This document shows, in pieces, positions 1-8,136 of a stretch of 64,000 bases of DNA. Numbering within the stretch: the stretch's first letter is position 1; each line of letters begins with the position of its first letter. A program made the position numbers and the translations under genes. Under the pieces are notes generated by a model that saw only the letters and a program-made list of their open reading frames with translations, made no database searches and was not told the DNA's origin. Origin of the DNA: Ignavibacterium sp. (lineage in GTDB: Bacteria; Zixibacteria; MSB-5A5; GN15; PGXB01); assembly GCA_020724775.1 (NCBI GenBank), contig DYGG01000001.1, positions 178,784-242,783 of the forward strand. Direction: 5' to 3'.

Positions 1-700
1 GCCGGACTTCGGAGTCCGGGTCTTCGAGGTCGCCGACAATCATTGCTTTCTCAGGACAGGCCTCCACGCAGGCAAGCGGCATCCCTTTAGCCAATCGCTC
101 ATTGCAGAAGGTGCATTTTTCGACTACGCCGCGGGTGCGGGTAGGGAAATCCTGGTCGATTTCCTTGATGAAGGGTCGGGGGTCGCGCCAGTTAAAACTG
201 CGGGAGCCGTAAGGACATGCCGCTACGCAGTAACGGCAGCCGATACAGCGATGCCAGTCCATCATAACGATGCCGTCCTGGCGTTTCCAGGTCGCCTGAG
301 TCGGGCAGACCCGCACACAGGGGGGATTATCGCAGTGATTACAGAGCACCAGGACCGGTTTCTTCTTTAGAGAATCTTCAATAAATTCATTCTCCTGGTC
401 AAGAAAGGCTTTCTCGTACTCTTCTTTCCAGATCCATTTAATCTCATCTTTGCGATTATCGAACTGCGGAACATTGTGAACCCTGTGGCAGGCATCGATG
501 CAGGCGCGGCATCCCTCTTTTTCGAGACATTTTTTGGGGTCGATAACGAGCGCCCATCTTTTGCCGGGATGTCCCTCCTTTTCGGCGGCGCTTTCTGCCG
601 GTTGCGAGGCGAAGGCATCAGCCAGCGGTTTGCCGGAGAGACCGACGATGGTAGTCAATCCGGCGATTTTGATGAAGTTTCTTCTATCTATGCCGCTCAT
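1..700 (-). CDS. dsrO: DsrO, periplasmic ferredoxin-like subunit of DsrMKJOP (3' end cut by window edge)
   Basis: The reading frame starts at ATG 700 and stays open to the left edge, giving 233 residues. The N-terminus (M-S-G-I-D-R-R-N-F-I-K) carries a twin-arginine motif followed by a hydrophobic stretch, so Tat export to the periplasm is likely. Downstream are several ferredoxin-type cysteine clusters, including a CNHCDNPPC motif, a CIGCRYC motif followed by AACPYG, and CTFCNER, as in the HybA/DmsB-like DsrO family. In DsrMKJOP, DsrO is the iron-sulfur electron carrier between the cytochrome DsrJ and the NrfD-like membrane protein DsrP, which should follow just outside the window. The start overlaps the dsrJ stop by 4 bp (ATGA), so translation is coupled. 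The C-terminus is not visible. Confidence 0.9.
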   Translation of the reverse strand, partial: MSGIDRRNFIKIAGLTTIVGLSGKPLADAFASQPAESAAEKEGHPGKRWALVIDPKKCLEKEGCRACIDACHRVHNVPQFDNRKDEIKWIWKEEYEKAFLDQENEFIEDSLKKKPVLVLCNHCDNPPCVRVCPTQATWKRQDGIVMMDWHRCIGCRYCVAACPYGSRSFNWRDPRPFIKEIDQDFPTRTRGVVEKCTFCNERLAKGMPLACVEACPEKAMIVGDLEDPDSEVR

Positions 701-1080
701 AACCCCTCCTTCGGTTCCGTGTGGCAGTCCCAACAATAGGGTGAAACAGCGACATAATTGTGACAGCGGTCACAGAATTCCGCTTTGTTGGAATGGCAAC
801 TGAGACAAGTCTTGGTCAGGCTCATCTCATATTCCTTTCCGGCCGGGGAATGATAAGCGCGCAATTCTTCGCGCACTACCAGTTCGCGCCACTCATAGAT
901 GAGGTCCATATGCGAGGCTTTCATGTAAGCGGTTGCCGCCACACACTCCTTTTCTTCGATCGGCAGTTTGATATCGGGACGCTTCGCGCTGGTACCGGAA
1001 GCGAGATTCACCCAGATAGGAGCGGTGAAAAGAACCAGGAAAAGAATCAATCCGGTAATTATTTTGCCGGCGTCATACAT
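697..1080 (-). CDS. dsrJ: DsrJ, triheme cytochrome c subunit of DsrMKJOP
   Basis: 127 residues. I chose ATG 1080 over an upstream ATG at 1125 because GGAGG lies just upstream of 1080 and the protein then starts directly before its signal/anchor helix (residues about 6-27). Three CXXCH heme-binding motifs are present: CLSCH (92-96), CDRCH (103-107) and CWDCH (116-120). Cys46 sits in a KECVA context at the position of the conserved cysteine proposed as an unusual distal heme ligand in this family. The protein is anchored in the membrane with its hemes in the periplasm and belongs to the complex thought to link the quinone pool to DsrC disulfide chemistry. It overlaps dsrK by 8 bp and dsrO by 4 bp. 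Confidence 0.92.
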   Translation of the reverse strand: MYDAGKIITGLILFLVLFTAPIWVNLASGTSAKRPDIKLPIEEKECVAATAYMKASHMDLIYEWRELVVREELRAYHSPAGKEYEMSLTKTCLSCHSNKAEFCDRCHNYVAVSPYCWDCHTEPKEGL

Positions 1081-2698
1081 GGACTTTTTCCTCCTTTCCC
1101 GGGAGCGGCGTCCCCCGAAAATCATTGTCCCGCTCTTTTTCCCCTTTCATAACGAGGGCGTTTCCGACCAGTTCATGCAAGCCGCCCACGGAGACACCGG
1201 GCACCCAAAAATCCATAAGCCCAGGAAGGGTTGCTTTGTCGATGGCACAGATGCAGACCAGCAGGTTGACGCCATGATTTTCATGGACATATCTGACGGC
1301 ATTGGCGCGAGGAAAACCGCCGCGGAGACGCATCTCCAGGTTTTCATCGGTGCCAAGACCGGAGCCGCTTCCACAGCAGAAAGTCTGTTCCCTAATCGTG
1401 TTTTCCGGCATTTCATAGAAATGGTTGCAGACATTTTTCAGAATGTAGCGGGGTTCTTCCAGAAGTCCCATGGCGCGCGCCGGATTACAGGAGTCGTGGA
1501 AGGTTATCCTGTGATTGTCATTGCGATGCGGGTCAAGTTTTAGTTTCCGATGTTTAATCAGGTCGGCGGTAAATTCGGCGATATGAATCATTTTAGTGGA
1601 GCGGGCGTTCTCAAAGACGGTGCCGGTCACCGGCGATTTGGGAACTTCAAGAAAATCGGCGGGACCGTTCATAGTATCCATGTACTGGTGCAGAACGCGC
1701 CACATATGACCGCATTCGCCGCCGATGATATATTTTACACCGAGCCGTTTGGCTTCGGCATAAATTTTGGCGTTAAGTCGTTTCATCATTTCATGAGAAT
1801 GGAACAGTCCAAAATTGCCGCCTTCGGAGGCAAAGGCGCTGAAGGTGTAATCGAGCCCTATTTCGTGAAACAGAGCCAGGTAACCCAAGAATCCGAAATA
1901 GTGCGGGTCGCCGAAGTAATCAGCAGATGGCACCACAAAAAGAACCTCGGCACCTTTTCTATTGACGGAAGGATTGACCTTGATACCGGTGATATCCTCG
2001 AGGTCATCGGCGGCGAAATCGACGCTGTCTTTGAAACCGTGCGGTTGAATGCCGAGGTGGTTGCCGGTGCGAAAGCAATTGGCGGCCGGGGTGGTTATCC
2101 AATCGATTCCTATACCGACCAGATTCAGAAGTTCTCGTCCGATAATCGTAATCTCGGCAGTATCGATACCGTAGGGGCAGAAGACCGAGCAGCGACGGCA
2201 TTCAGTACATTGGTAAAAGTAGTAAAACCATTCTTTTAGAACCGGTATGGTCAATTCACGTCCTCCGGCAAGTTTCCCGAGTATTTTGCCGGCGGTGGTA
2301 AAATCTTTGCGATAAACGGAGCGGAGCAGTTCGGCTCTCAGGACCGGCATATTTTTGGGGTCGCCGGAGCCGATATAGAAATGACACTTATCGGCGCAGG
2401 CGCCACACCGGACACAAATATCCATAAAGATTCGCAAAGAGCGAAATCTGTCAATTCGTTCACGGAGCCCGTTGAGAATTATTTCTTTCCAGTTGGGCGG
2501 CAGTTTCCAGTCGTCTTCGGTGGGCTGCCACTTGCGCACAAAAGGAAGCCCCAGATACTCCATGCTCTTCGGGTTGGCGCTGTAGTTGAACGTTCCTTTT
2601 CGGAATTCAACATGAGGGTCCATCCAGTCCCGGCGGCGGGGCTGGTAGTCTATTGCGACCAATTCTTCCGGTTTAGGATGTTTTTTTGACATAGTCAT
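1073..2698 (-). CDS. dsrK: DsrK, HdrD-like iron-sulfur subunit of DsrMKJOP
   Basis: 541 residues, cytoplasmic. Two [4Fe-4S] ferredoxin motifs are visible: C95-x2-C98-x2-C101-x3-C105 and C164-x2-C167-x2-C170-x3-C174. A C-terminal half of the HdrD/CCG type follows, with a CGHMW segment and an FCCGSGSG segment that in heterodisulfide-reductase relatives holds the catalytic noncubane cluster. DsrK is the likely site where the DsrC trisulfide or disulfide is reduced with electrons from DsrM. The start overlaps the dsrM stop (ATGA), with GGAG about seven bases upstream of ATG 2698; ATG 2692 (third codon) is an alternative. The length is typical of the family. Confidence 0.93.
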   Translation of the reverse strand: MTMSKKHPKPEELVAIDYQPRRRDWMDPHVEFRKGTFNYSANPKSMEYLGLPFVRKWQPTEDDWKLPPNWKEIILNGLRERIDRFRSLRIFMDICVRCGACADKCHFYIGSGDPKNMPVLRAELLRSVYRKDFTTAGKILGKLAGGRELTIPVLKEWFYYFYQCTECRRCSVFCPYGIDTAEITIIGRELLNLVGIGIDWITTPAANCFRTGNHLGIQPHGFKDSVDFAADDLEDITGIKVNPSVNRKGAEVLFVVPSADYFGDPHYFGFLGYLALFHEIGLDYTFSAFASEGGNFGLFHSHEMMKRLNAKIYAEAKRLGVKYIIGGECGHMWRVLHQYMDTMNGPADFLEVPKSPVTGTVFENARSTKMIHIAEFTADLIKHRKLKLDPHRNDNHRITFHDSCNPARAMGLLEEPRYILKNVCNHFYEMPENTIREQTFCCGSGSGLGTDENLEMRLRGGFPRANAVRYVHENHGVNLLVCICAIDKATLPGLMDFWVPGVSVGGLHELVGNALVMKGEKERDNDFRGTPLPGKEEKVHV

Positions 2699-3687
2699 TC
2701 TTTCTCCAGCGGGATGCCGGCGCCTTTGATAAGTTCGCGAAATTCATCTTCCCATTCCTCGTAGGTATGGACCTTTACAGGAGCATTCCAGGGATTGATA
2801 TGCCGCTTCATCCGGCTGTTATTGGAAAGATTGCGGGTTGGGCTCAAAAAAATTCCGGCCATATGCACCAGTTTGCTTGCCGGGAAGTAAGCCAGAAGGA
2901 CACTGACCAAAAATAGATGAATATAGAAAAGCGGGCTTATTGCTTCCGGCACTATCGGGCTGACGCTGAATAGTCCCAGCATTAATTGCTTTACCGCAAC
3001 CAGGTCGGTCTTAAGAAAATAACGCATTAGCACCCCGGTCGCGGCGATGGCGATAATCAGAAGCAGCGGGAAGTAATCGGAAATGAGGGAGATATATCGT
3101 AACTGGGGTGTTACAATGCGGCGGAAGAAGAGAAAACTCAAGGCGCCAAGAATTAGAATGTCGCTCATAAATAGTACCGGTACGCCGACCTGGAAGAAAC
3201 CGTCAAGGTTCTGCAGAACGCCGACAAAAACCGGGGTCGGCTCAAGGAAAAAGCGGAAGTGGCGCAGGACTATTATCAAGAATGACCAGTGGAAGACCAG
3301 TCCGGCGAGCCAGAGATACTTAGCAGAACCATAAACCAATTTTCCGCCATTCTTGAGTTCCATTTTGGTATTGCGAAACAGTGAGCGGAAAAAGAAGACC
3401 TCGAGAGCCATCCGCCCGATAACTCCCAGAGTTGAAGAGGGGTTATCAAGAGGACTGGACTTAATCCAATCGAGCGATTTCTGCTGGCCGCAGGTGGTGG
3501 TGATATGAAACGGCACCGGCGAGCGTGCCCATCTGACGACGCGGTAAACGATACCGAACAAGAAGAGGAAAACCGCGACCGCCGGAAAAACTACGCCGAA
3601 GAGGTAATGTAAACCGCCCGAGGCGGTCCCTACCCAGGCGAATGCGATAGATATACTCACCGCCAGTAAAGAATAGAGAATTTTCAT
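2695..3687 (-). CDS. dsrM: DsrM, membrane cytochrome b subunit of DsrMKJOP
   Basis: 330 residues from ATG 3687, which has AGGAGG at good spacing; an ATG nine codons upstream lacks this. The protein is largely hydrophobic with about six membrane segments (roughly residues 3-22, 28-50, 110-135, 150-175, 200-225 and 245-270). Histidines in the helices (for example WSFLIIVLRH and FYIHLFLV contexts) can bind b hemes, as in NarI-like DsrM. It is expected to exchange electrons with menaquinone and pass them to DsrK. It is followed directly by dsrK with a 4-bp overlap, the order DsrM-K-J-O being that of sulfate reducers. Confidence 0.9.
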   Translation of the reverse strand: MKILYSLLAVSISIAFAWVGTASGGLHYLFGVVFPAVAVFLFLFGIVYRVVRWARSPVPFHITTTCGQQKSLDWIKSSPLDNPSSTLGVIGRMALEVFFFRSLFRNTKMELKNGGKLVYGSAKYLWLAGLVFHWSFLIIVLRHFRFFLEPTPVFVGVLQNLDGFFQVGVPVLFMSDILILGALSFLFFRRIVTPQLRYISLISDYFPLLLIIAIAATGVLMRYFLKTDLVAVKQLMLGLFSVSPIVPEAISPLFYIHLFLVSVLLAYFPASKLVHMAGIFLSPTRNLSNNSRMKRHINPWNAPVKVHTYEEWEDEFRELIKGAGIPLEKE

Positions 3688-3717
3688 CCGGCGTTCCTCC
3701 TGATGTAGGAGCATTTA

Positions 3718-4263
3718 TCAAGTATTTTCATGAGGTGAGTTTCCTTCCTGTTTGATGTCCAGGCTGATAAGGTCAGAATCTTTCATTATTCTGAAGGCGC
3801 GGGCTTTTATCTCTTTGAGGCGCAGGTCGTAAATCTGCTCGCGGCAGCGGGAATAGATGTCGAAAGCCAAGAGCGCCAGGCTATCAATCCGTTCCTCCAG
3901 CGCCGCCATCTTCTGATAGTCCTCAGCACTCTCCACTGTTGTTTCCTCTCGAATTATCCGTTTTAGTTGGAAAAGGAAGAGGGTTGCCTGGGAGGGGGTG
4001 AAATCTTGAACGGAGCGGATACGAATTAAGCGGTCAAGGGAGATTGCGAGAGTTTCGATATCGCCACCGTCAAAGAGAGTCTGGACTATTTCTGCCGTCT
4101 CTTTCTCGATGGTGAATCCGACGGGATTGGCGAATTGATTTTTCTGGTTCCTAAGGAAAAGTGAGGCATCGGGCGAGTAAGATGCGATAATCGCCTTACG
4201 CCACTTATCCAGAACGGTCTCTTTTTTCTTCAGTAGAGAATCGCCTATCATAGTCGGTTCCAT
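3718..4263 (-). CDS. RsbRD-N-type protein of the dsr locus
   Basis: 181 residues, predicted soluble and mostly alpha-helical, with no signal or membrane segment. The N-terminal part (L-L-K-K-K-E-T-V-L-D-K-W-R) and the overall helical pattern resemble the RsbRD N-terminal (globin-like sensor) domain found beside dsrMKJOP in many sulfate reducers. No catalytic motif is visible. A regulatory or sensory role is inference from family and position only. It lies between the dsrC terminator and dsrM, with 30 bp to the dsrM start. Start choice is uncertain between ATG 4263 and ATG 4251, neither of which has a strong ribosome binding site. Confidence 0.6.
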   Translation of the reverse strand: MEPTMIGDSLLKKKETVLDKWRKAIIASYSPDASLFLRNQKNQFANPVGFTIEKETAEIVQTLFDGGDIETLAISLDRLIRIRSVQDFTPSQATLFLFQLKRIIREETTVESAEDYQKMAALEERIDSLALLAFDIYSRCREQIYDLRLKEIKARAFRIMKDSDLISLDIKQEGNSPHENT

Positions 4264-4270
4264 CCCAGAG

Positions 4271-4318
4271 AATTAAATAAAAGGCGGGGCCTCTCACCTT
4301 GATGAGATATTCCCCGCC
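4271..4318 (-). terminator. Intrinsic terminator after dsrC
   Basis: On the minus strand a GGCGGGG arm (4312-4318) pairs with CCCCGCC (4283-4289). A second short stem (TCTCA/TGAGA) sits inside the loop, and the T-rich tract TTTTATTTAATT follows at 4271-4282. It lies 12 bp after the dsrC stop and before the RsbRD/dsrM genes, so it should end or attenuate the dsrC transcript. Confidence 0.8.
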
Positions 4319-4329
4319 CGGAAAATATC

Positions 4330-4647
4330 TTATACGCAGCCGGTCGGTTTTGCCAGGCCTGCGACTTTGCAGGCGCCTTTGGCCGGTCCCGACGGAAACA
4401 TGTCATAAATCTCTTTGAGAGAGAAGCCGGTTTCCTTGCATAGTTTCCGAATCATCGGAGCGATACCGTACTTCTGATAATACTCGCGAAGGTAGTTAAC
4501 CACTTTCCAGTGATTTTCGGTGAGGTTATCGACCCCTTCGGTAGAAGCAAGGGCCAGAGCAACCTTTTCGTTCCACTGATCGGGCTCTTCCATAAAGCCG
4601 TCTTCATCGACATTGATCTTTACTTCGCCTTGTTCAAATATCGGCAT
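4330..4647 (-). CDS. dsrC: DsrC, sulfur-carrier substrate protein of DsrAB
   Basis: 105 residues, the normal DsrC length. The C-terminal arm carries both redox cysteines: Cys93 (GACKVAG) and the penultimate Cys104 (TGCV), separated by ten residues. This is a true DsrC able to form the trisulfide, unlike TusE/RspA paralogs. During sulfite reduction DsrC is loaded with sulfur at DsrAB and reduced back by DsrMKJOP. A GGAGG site stands before ATG 4647. The gene has its own promoter inside the end of dsrL and a strong terminator behind it, which suggests it is expressed above its neighbours. Confidence 0.96.
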   Translation of the reverse strand: MPIFEQGEVKINVDEDGFMEEPDQWNEKVALALASTEGVDNLTENHWKVVNYLREYYQKYGIAPMIRKLCKETGFSLKEIYDMFPSGPAKGACKVAGLAKPTGCV

Positions 4648-4670
4648 TGTAAGTCCTCCAGATATGTTTG

Positions 4671-4701
4671 ATTATATTGTTAAACGCCTTAGTTTTCTCA
4701 A
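4671..4701 (-). promoter_or_regulatory. Putative sigma-70 promoter for dsrC
   Basis: The minus strand shows a perfect TATAAT (-10) at 4671-4676 and TTGAGA at 4696-4701, with a 19-base spacer, longer than the ideal 17. The -35 lies over the dsrL stop codon. The expected start site near 4664 leaves a very short leader containing the dsrC ribosome binding site. Confidence 0.5.
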
Positions 4702-6380
4702 TGCATTTCGATATACCCGCAGGGGCAGTTCTCCGCACATTTCTTACACCCATTGCAGAATTCAAGTTTAAATTTATAAGCCTGTCCTTTGACCACCGGT
4801 TTTATTATGGCATTGTCCTGACAGAAACTCCAACAGGAGCCGCAATCAAAACAGAGCCCACAACTGAGACATCTCTTGGCCTCAGCGATTGCCTCTTCCT
4901 GTGTGAGAGTTTTGACAATTTCTGCGTCTATCTTTTTAAATCTCTCATCAACCGGCAAGTGCTGAGAGGGATGCGGCTGTTTGGCTTCGTAGTACGAAAG
5001 TTTCATCTTCTCGTGGCGGATAATTTCCTGTTGATGAAGTTCCGGCATCGGCTCGCCGGTTATCAGTTCATGGATAGCCTCGGCGGCGCGACGGCCATGG
5101 TAAATGGCGGTTACGGCGATGCCCAGTTCGATATCGTCACCGCCGGCATAGAAATTCTCTGCTTTGGTTTTCATTTTTTCGTCGGTCTTGATCCAATCGC
5201 GTCCTTCTTTGAGAAATTCGGCGCCGCCGAAATCAGGCTCCTGACTTATAGCGGCAATCAGGGTGGTGAAGGAGAGGTCAAAGGTATCGCCCGGAATAGG
5301 GACCGGTTTCCTTCGTCCGGAGGCATCCGGTTCGCCCAGTTGCATCCGCTGGCATTTCATCCCGACCGCACGGTCGCCGTTCTTGGTGATTTCCAGAGGG
5401 GCCGCAAGGAATTCTATCTTCACACCCTCCTCGAGGGCGCCGTCGATTTCCTCTTTTATTGCCGGCATTTCATTGCGGGTGCGGCGATAGAGAATGGTCG
5501 ATTTGGCGCCGAGACGGCGCGCTACCCGGGCGGCATCGATGGCGGTATCGCCGCCGCCGATGACGACGATATGGTCGCCGACGTCAAGAGTCTGGCCGGT
5601 GTTGATTCGGTGCAAAAATTCGGTGCCGGTGAAGACATTGAGGGCATCATCATCGGGGATATTCAGTTTTATTCCTTTATGGGCGCCTATTCCGACGAAT
5701 ATGGCGCGGTACTCCTTCTGAAGCGATTCGTATGGAATATCATTTCCAACCACCGTGTTGCATTTCAGTTCGACACCCATCTCGAGGACGCGGCTTATCT
5801 CGGCGTCGAGAACATCCTGCGGCAGGCGATAGTCGGGTATCCCGTAGCGAAGCATTCCACCCGGTTTGGGAAATGCCTCAAAGATGGTTACGCCGTATCC
5901 GCGACGAGCCAATTGATAGGCGCAGGAGATACCGGCCGGTCCGGAGCCAATAACGGCGATTTTTTCGCTCCGTTTTTCTTCGGTCAGTTTGCGCGGTTTA
6001 AGATTTTTTGCCAGCCCGTAATCCCCCAGAAATCTTTCGAGGCTGTTTATTTCGACCCCCCCTTCGAGAGCGCTGCGGTTGCAGTCGGTTTCGCAAGGAT
6101 GAGGACAGACCCGTCCCATGGTAGCAGGCATTGGGGTTGTTTCCATGAATATCTGCCAGGATTCCTCGAGCGTCTGGTCGTAAGTTTTGCCCAGGTCATC
6201 GGTCTTGGCAATAGTCATTAAGACTTTTCTCACCTGATTATGATTAGGGCAGTTGCAGATGCAGGGGGGAGTCTTTTCGACAAATACCGGGCGCAGGGGG
6301 GAAGTTTCAACTGATGAACCGCCTGCTGAACTGCTGAGACTCCGGAGCCCTTTTTTCTCTTTCTTTACTATTTTAGGCAT
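4698..6380 (-). CDS. dsrL: DsrL-like NAD(P)H-dependent iron-sulfur flavoprotein
   Basis: 560 residues. Order of parts: an N-terminal GltD-type cysteine region (C40, C42, C44, then CPHPCETDC near 92-100); an FAD-binding Rossmann motif (GSGPAG, about 144-149); an inserted NAD(P)H-binding motif (IGGGDTA near 278) followed by basic YRRTR, which favours NADPH; and a C-terminal domain with two ferredoxin-like clusters (CLSCGLCFDC and CNGCKKCAENC, about 500-555). This is the architecture of DsrL, which passes electrons between NAD(P)H and DsrAB; plain glutamate synthase small subunits lack the C-terminal ferredoxin part. Its place between dsrN and dsrC supports the call. No glutamate synthase large subunit is nearby. 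Confidence 0.82.
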   Translation of the reverse strand: MPKIVKKEKKGLRSLSSSAGGSSVETSPLRPVFVEKTPPCICNCPNHNQVRKVLMTIAKTDDLGKTYDQTLEESWQIFMETTPMPATMGRVCPHPCETDCNRSALEGGVEINSLERFLGDYGLAKNLKPRKLTEEKRSEKIAVIGSGPAGISCAYQLARRGYGVTIFEAFPKPGGMLRYGIPDYRLPQDVLDAEISRVLEMGVELKCNTVVGNDIPYESLQKEYRAIFVGIGAHKGIKLNIPDDDALNVFTGTEFLHRINTGQTLDVGDHIVVIGGGDTAIDAARVARRLGAKSTILYRRTRNEMPAIKEEIDGALEEGVKIEFLAAPLEITKNGDRAVGMKCQRMQLGEPDASGRRKPVPIPGDTFDLSFTTLIAAISQEPDFGGAEFLKEGRDWIKTDEKMKTKAENFYAGGDDIELGIAVTAIYHGRRAAEAIHELITGEPMPELHQQEIIRHEKMKLSYYEAKQPHPSQHLPVDERFKKIDAEIVKTLTQEEAIAEAKRCLSCGLCFDCGSCWSFCQDNAIIKPVVKGQAYKFKLEFCNGCKKCAENCPCGYIEMH

Positions 6381-6400
6381 TATGTCGCTCTCTCAATGTA

Positions 6401-7858
6401 TTAATTAAGACAATAATTCTCAATTCTTCGCCTGTCCGCATTATCAGCGTGGGAATTCGGAATGCTCACCTCGCGTCTGACCCGAGCAAAGGCGAGCGCT
6501 CTGCTGATAAAAGCATTTGCCCAGCCATGCTCGCCGTCAGTATGAATATGGGTATAAGCGGCAAAAGTCTGCCGGAAAACAAGGCCGTCACGTTTATTGC
6601 CCAATCCTACCCCAGTTTCCATTCGGCAACAGCCAGCGTCAGCCGGCAAATTACTTTTAATTCCGGAATAATGAAATTCATGGCCATTAATTCTGGTGCC
6701 AACCGGGAAAAATGGGTTTTCGGCGACTACATCCAGGGAAGTATATCCATGCCCGACCGGTCGGGGATGCATTTCGAGGTCTAAGTCGAAGACCCCAGCC
6801 ATAGGGAATCTGTTCTCATTCCAGATGAGATTTCGGCAGAGATAAATCAAGCCGCCGCATTCGGCGTAAATAGGCATTCCGGCATCTGCAGCGCTCTTAA
6901 CTGATTGCATCAGAATTTGATTCTCGCCCAGTTTCCTGGCGTGGGTTTCCGGAAAGCCGCCACCGATATATAAGGCGTCGATCTCCGGCAGTTTTCGCTC
7001 CTTCAAAGAAGAAATCGGTACAAGTTCGGCGCCTGATTGAGCTAAACGCTCCAGATTCTCAGGATAGTAAAAGGTGAAAACGGAATCGGAAAAGTAGCCT
7101 ATCCGGACCTGGGGAGATGGCGCCTGTTTCTCGTCAACCTGAATCAATTCAAGCGGCTTAGCCTTTTGTGCCGCCTTATAAATTCGCTCCAAGTTGATAT
7201 GATTCTCAGCCAGAAACGCCAGATTCTTCTCAAAAGAAGCCCCAGCATTAAACTCTGAAGGAGGTATTAGCCCCATATGCCGTTCAGGAATTTCGACAAT
7301 CTTATCTTTCAGATTCGGAATCGAACCGAGCACGGGCAGACCGCAGTATCCTTCGATAGCATCGGTGATAATACGGTTATGCCTGTCACCTGCCACCCGG
7401 TTTAATATTACACCGGCGAATTTTAGACCAGGTTCAAATTCAAGGCAGCCTTTGACTATTGCGGCAACGGTTCGTGTTACCTTGGCGCAGTTGATAATCA
7501 ACAGAATCGGGGAGGCGGTCAAACGGGCAATCTCGGCTGTGCTATGTTGCCCCTCGATATTTCTGCCGTCAAATAACCCCCGATTACCCTCAATTATGCT
7601 CAGGTCAAAACCTCGGGCATGTTTCAGGAAGGAGGAGCGGACTTTTTCAGCAGGAACAAGAAAGGTGTCGAGATTACGGCAGGGGGTAGCGGCGACGGCC
7701 GATAGCCAGGCCGGGTCGATATAATCAGGTCCTTTCTTGAAAGGTGCAACCGATTTTCCCCACTTCTTAAATCCAGCCACCAGAGCAAGAGATACTAATG
7801 TCTTGCCGGAATCGCCGGAAATTCCGGCGATTACCAGGCGAGGTACACTGACCAGCAT
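6401..7858 (-). CDS. dsrN: DsrN, CobB-like cobyrinate a,c-diamide synthase / siroheme amidase
   Basis: 485 residues. An N-terminal P-loop (GISGDSGKT, about residues 13-21) starts a MinD/BioD-like ATPase domain, and a C-terminal class I glutamine amidotransferase domain carries the nucleophile cysteine in AECGGLIYL. CobB amidates two carboxylates of cobyrinate or hydrogenocobyrinate; within dsr operons the homolog DsrN is thought to amidate siroheme to make siroamide for DsrAB. No other cobalamin gene is nearby, so the siroheme role fits better. ATG 7858 is the only sensible start before the P-loop, though no clear ribosome binding site is seen; coupling to dsrD (21 bp upstream) may compensate. 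Confidence 0.82.
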   Translation of the reverse strand: MLVSVPRLVIAGISGDSGKTLVSLALVAGFKKWGKSVAPFKKGPDYIDPAWLSAVAATPCRNLDTFLVPAEKVRSSFLKHARGFDLSIIEGNRGLFDGRNIEGQHSTAEIARLTASPILLIINCAKVTRTVAAIVKGCLEFEPGLKFAGVILNRVAGDRHNRIITDAIEGYCGLPVLGSIPNLKDKIVEIPERHMGLIPPSEFNAGASFEKNLAFLAENHINLERIYKAAQKAKPLELIQVDEKQAPSPQVRIGYFSDSVFTFYYPENLERLAQSGAELVPISSLKERKLPEIDALYIGGGFPETHARKLGENQILMQSVKSAADAGMPIYAECGGLIYLCRNLIWNENRFPMAGVFDLDLEMHPRPVGHGYTSLDVVAENPFFPVGTRINGHEFHYSGIKSNLPADAGCCRMETGVGLGNKRDGLVFRQTFAAYTHIHTDGEHGWANAFISRALAFARVRREVSIPNSHADNADRRRIENYCLN

Positions 7859-7879
7859 ATTTAGCAGACCGGCGCCGGA

Positions 7880-8125
7880 TTAGTCGTTAGCGGCGCCCTC
7901 TTTATGCGGAAGTTCAATAAAACTGCCTCCGAAATAAGTGTATACACATCTTCCGGAGTTGACCAACTGCTTGATGGCGTCTTTACAGATCTGTTTGTCC
8001 ACCTCATCGCCGAACATTTCGATGATGCCTTTGGTCAGGTCGGTCGCCTTCAGTTTTTTCAAACCGGTGGCGTCCTTGATCATGTTGTACATGGCTTCCG
8101 CAACTTCCTCTACTGTTTTTGCCAC
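7880..8125 (-). CDS. dsrD: DsrD, winged-helix activator of DsrAB
   Basis: 81 residues starting at GTG 8125, with AAGGA about seven bases upstream. The small alpha/beta protein ends in a wing-like strand pair (CVYTYFGGSFIELP), consistent with the DsrD winged-helix fold, and sits directly after dsrB as in reductive dsr operons. DsrD binds DsrAB allosterically and raises sulfite reduction; it is common in sulfate, sulfite and thiosulfate reducers and mostly absent from sulfur oxidizers. Sequence similarity to textbook DsrD is modest by eye, so the call leans on length, fold pattern and position. Confidence 0.82.
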   Translation of the reverse strand: MAKTVEEVAEAMYNMIKDATGLKKLKATDLTKGIIEMFGDEVDKQICKDAIKQLVNSGRCVYTYFGGSFIELPHKEGAAND

Positions 8126-8136
8126 AATATATCCTT

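Noticed and set aside
4668-6221. 517-codon plus-strand open frame
   Set aside because: Exact antisense of dsrL; composition effect of the real gene. Similar antisense frames at 1550-2239, 35578-36210, 41971-42858 and 50340-51437 were also dropped.
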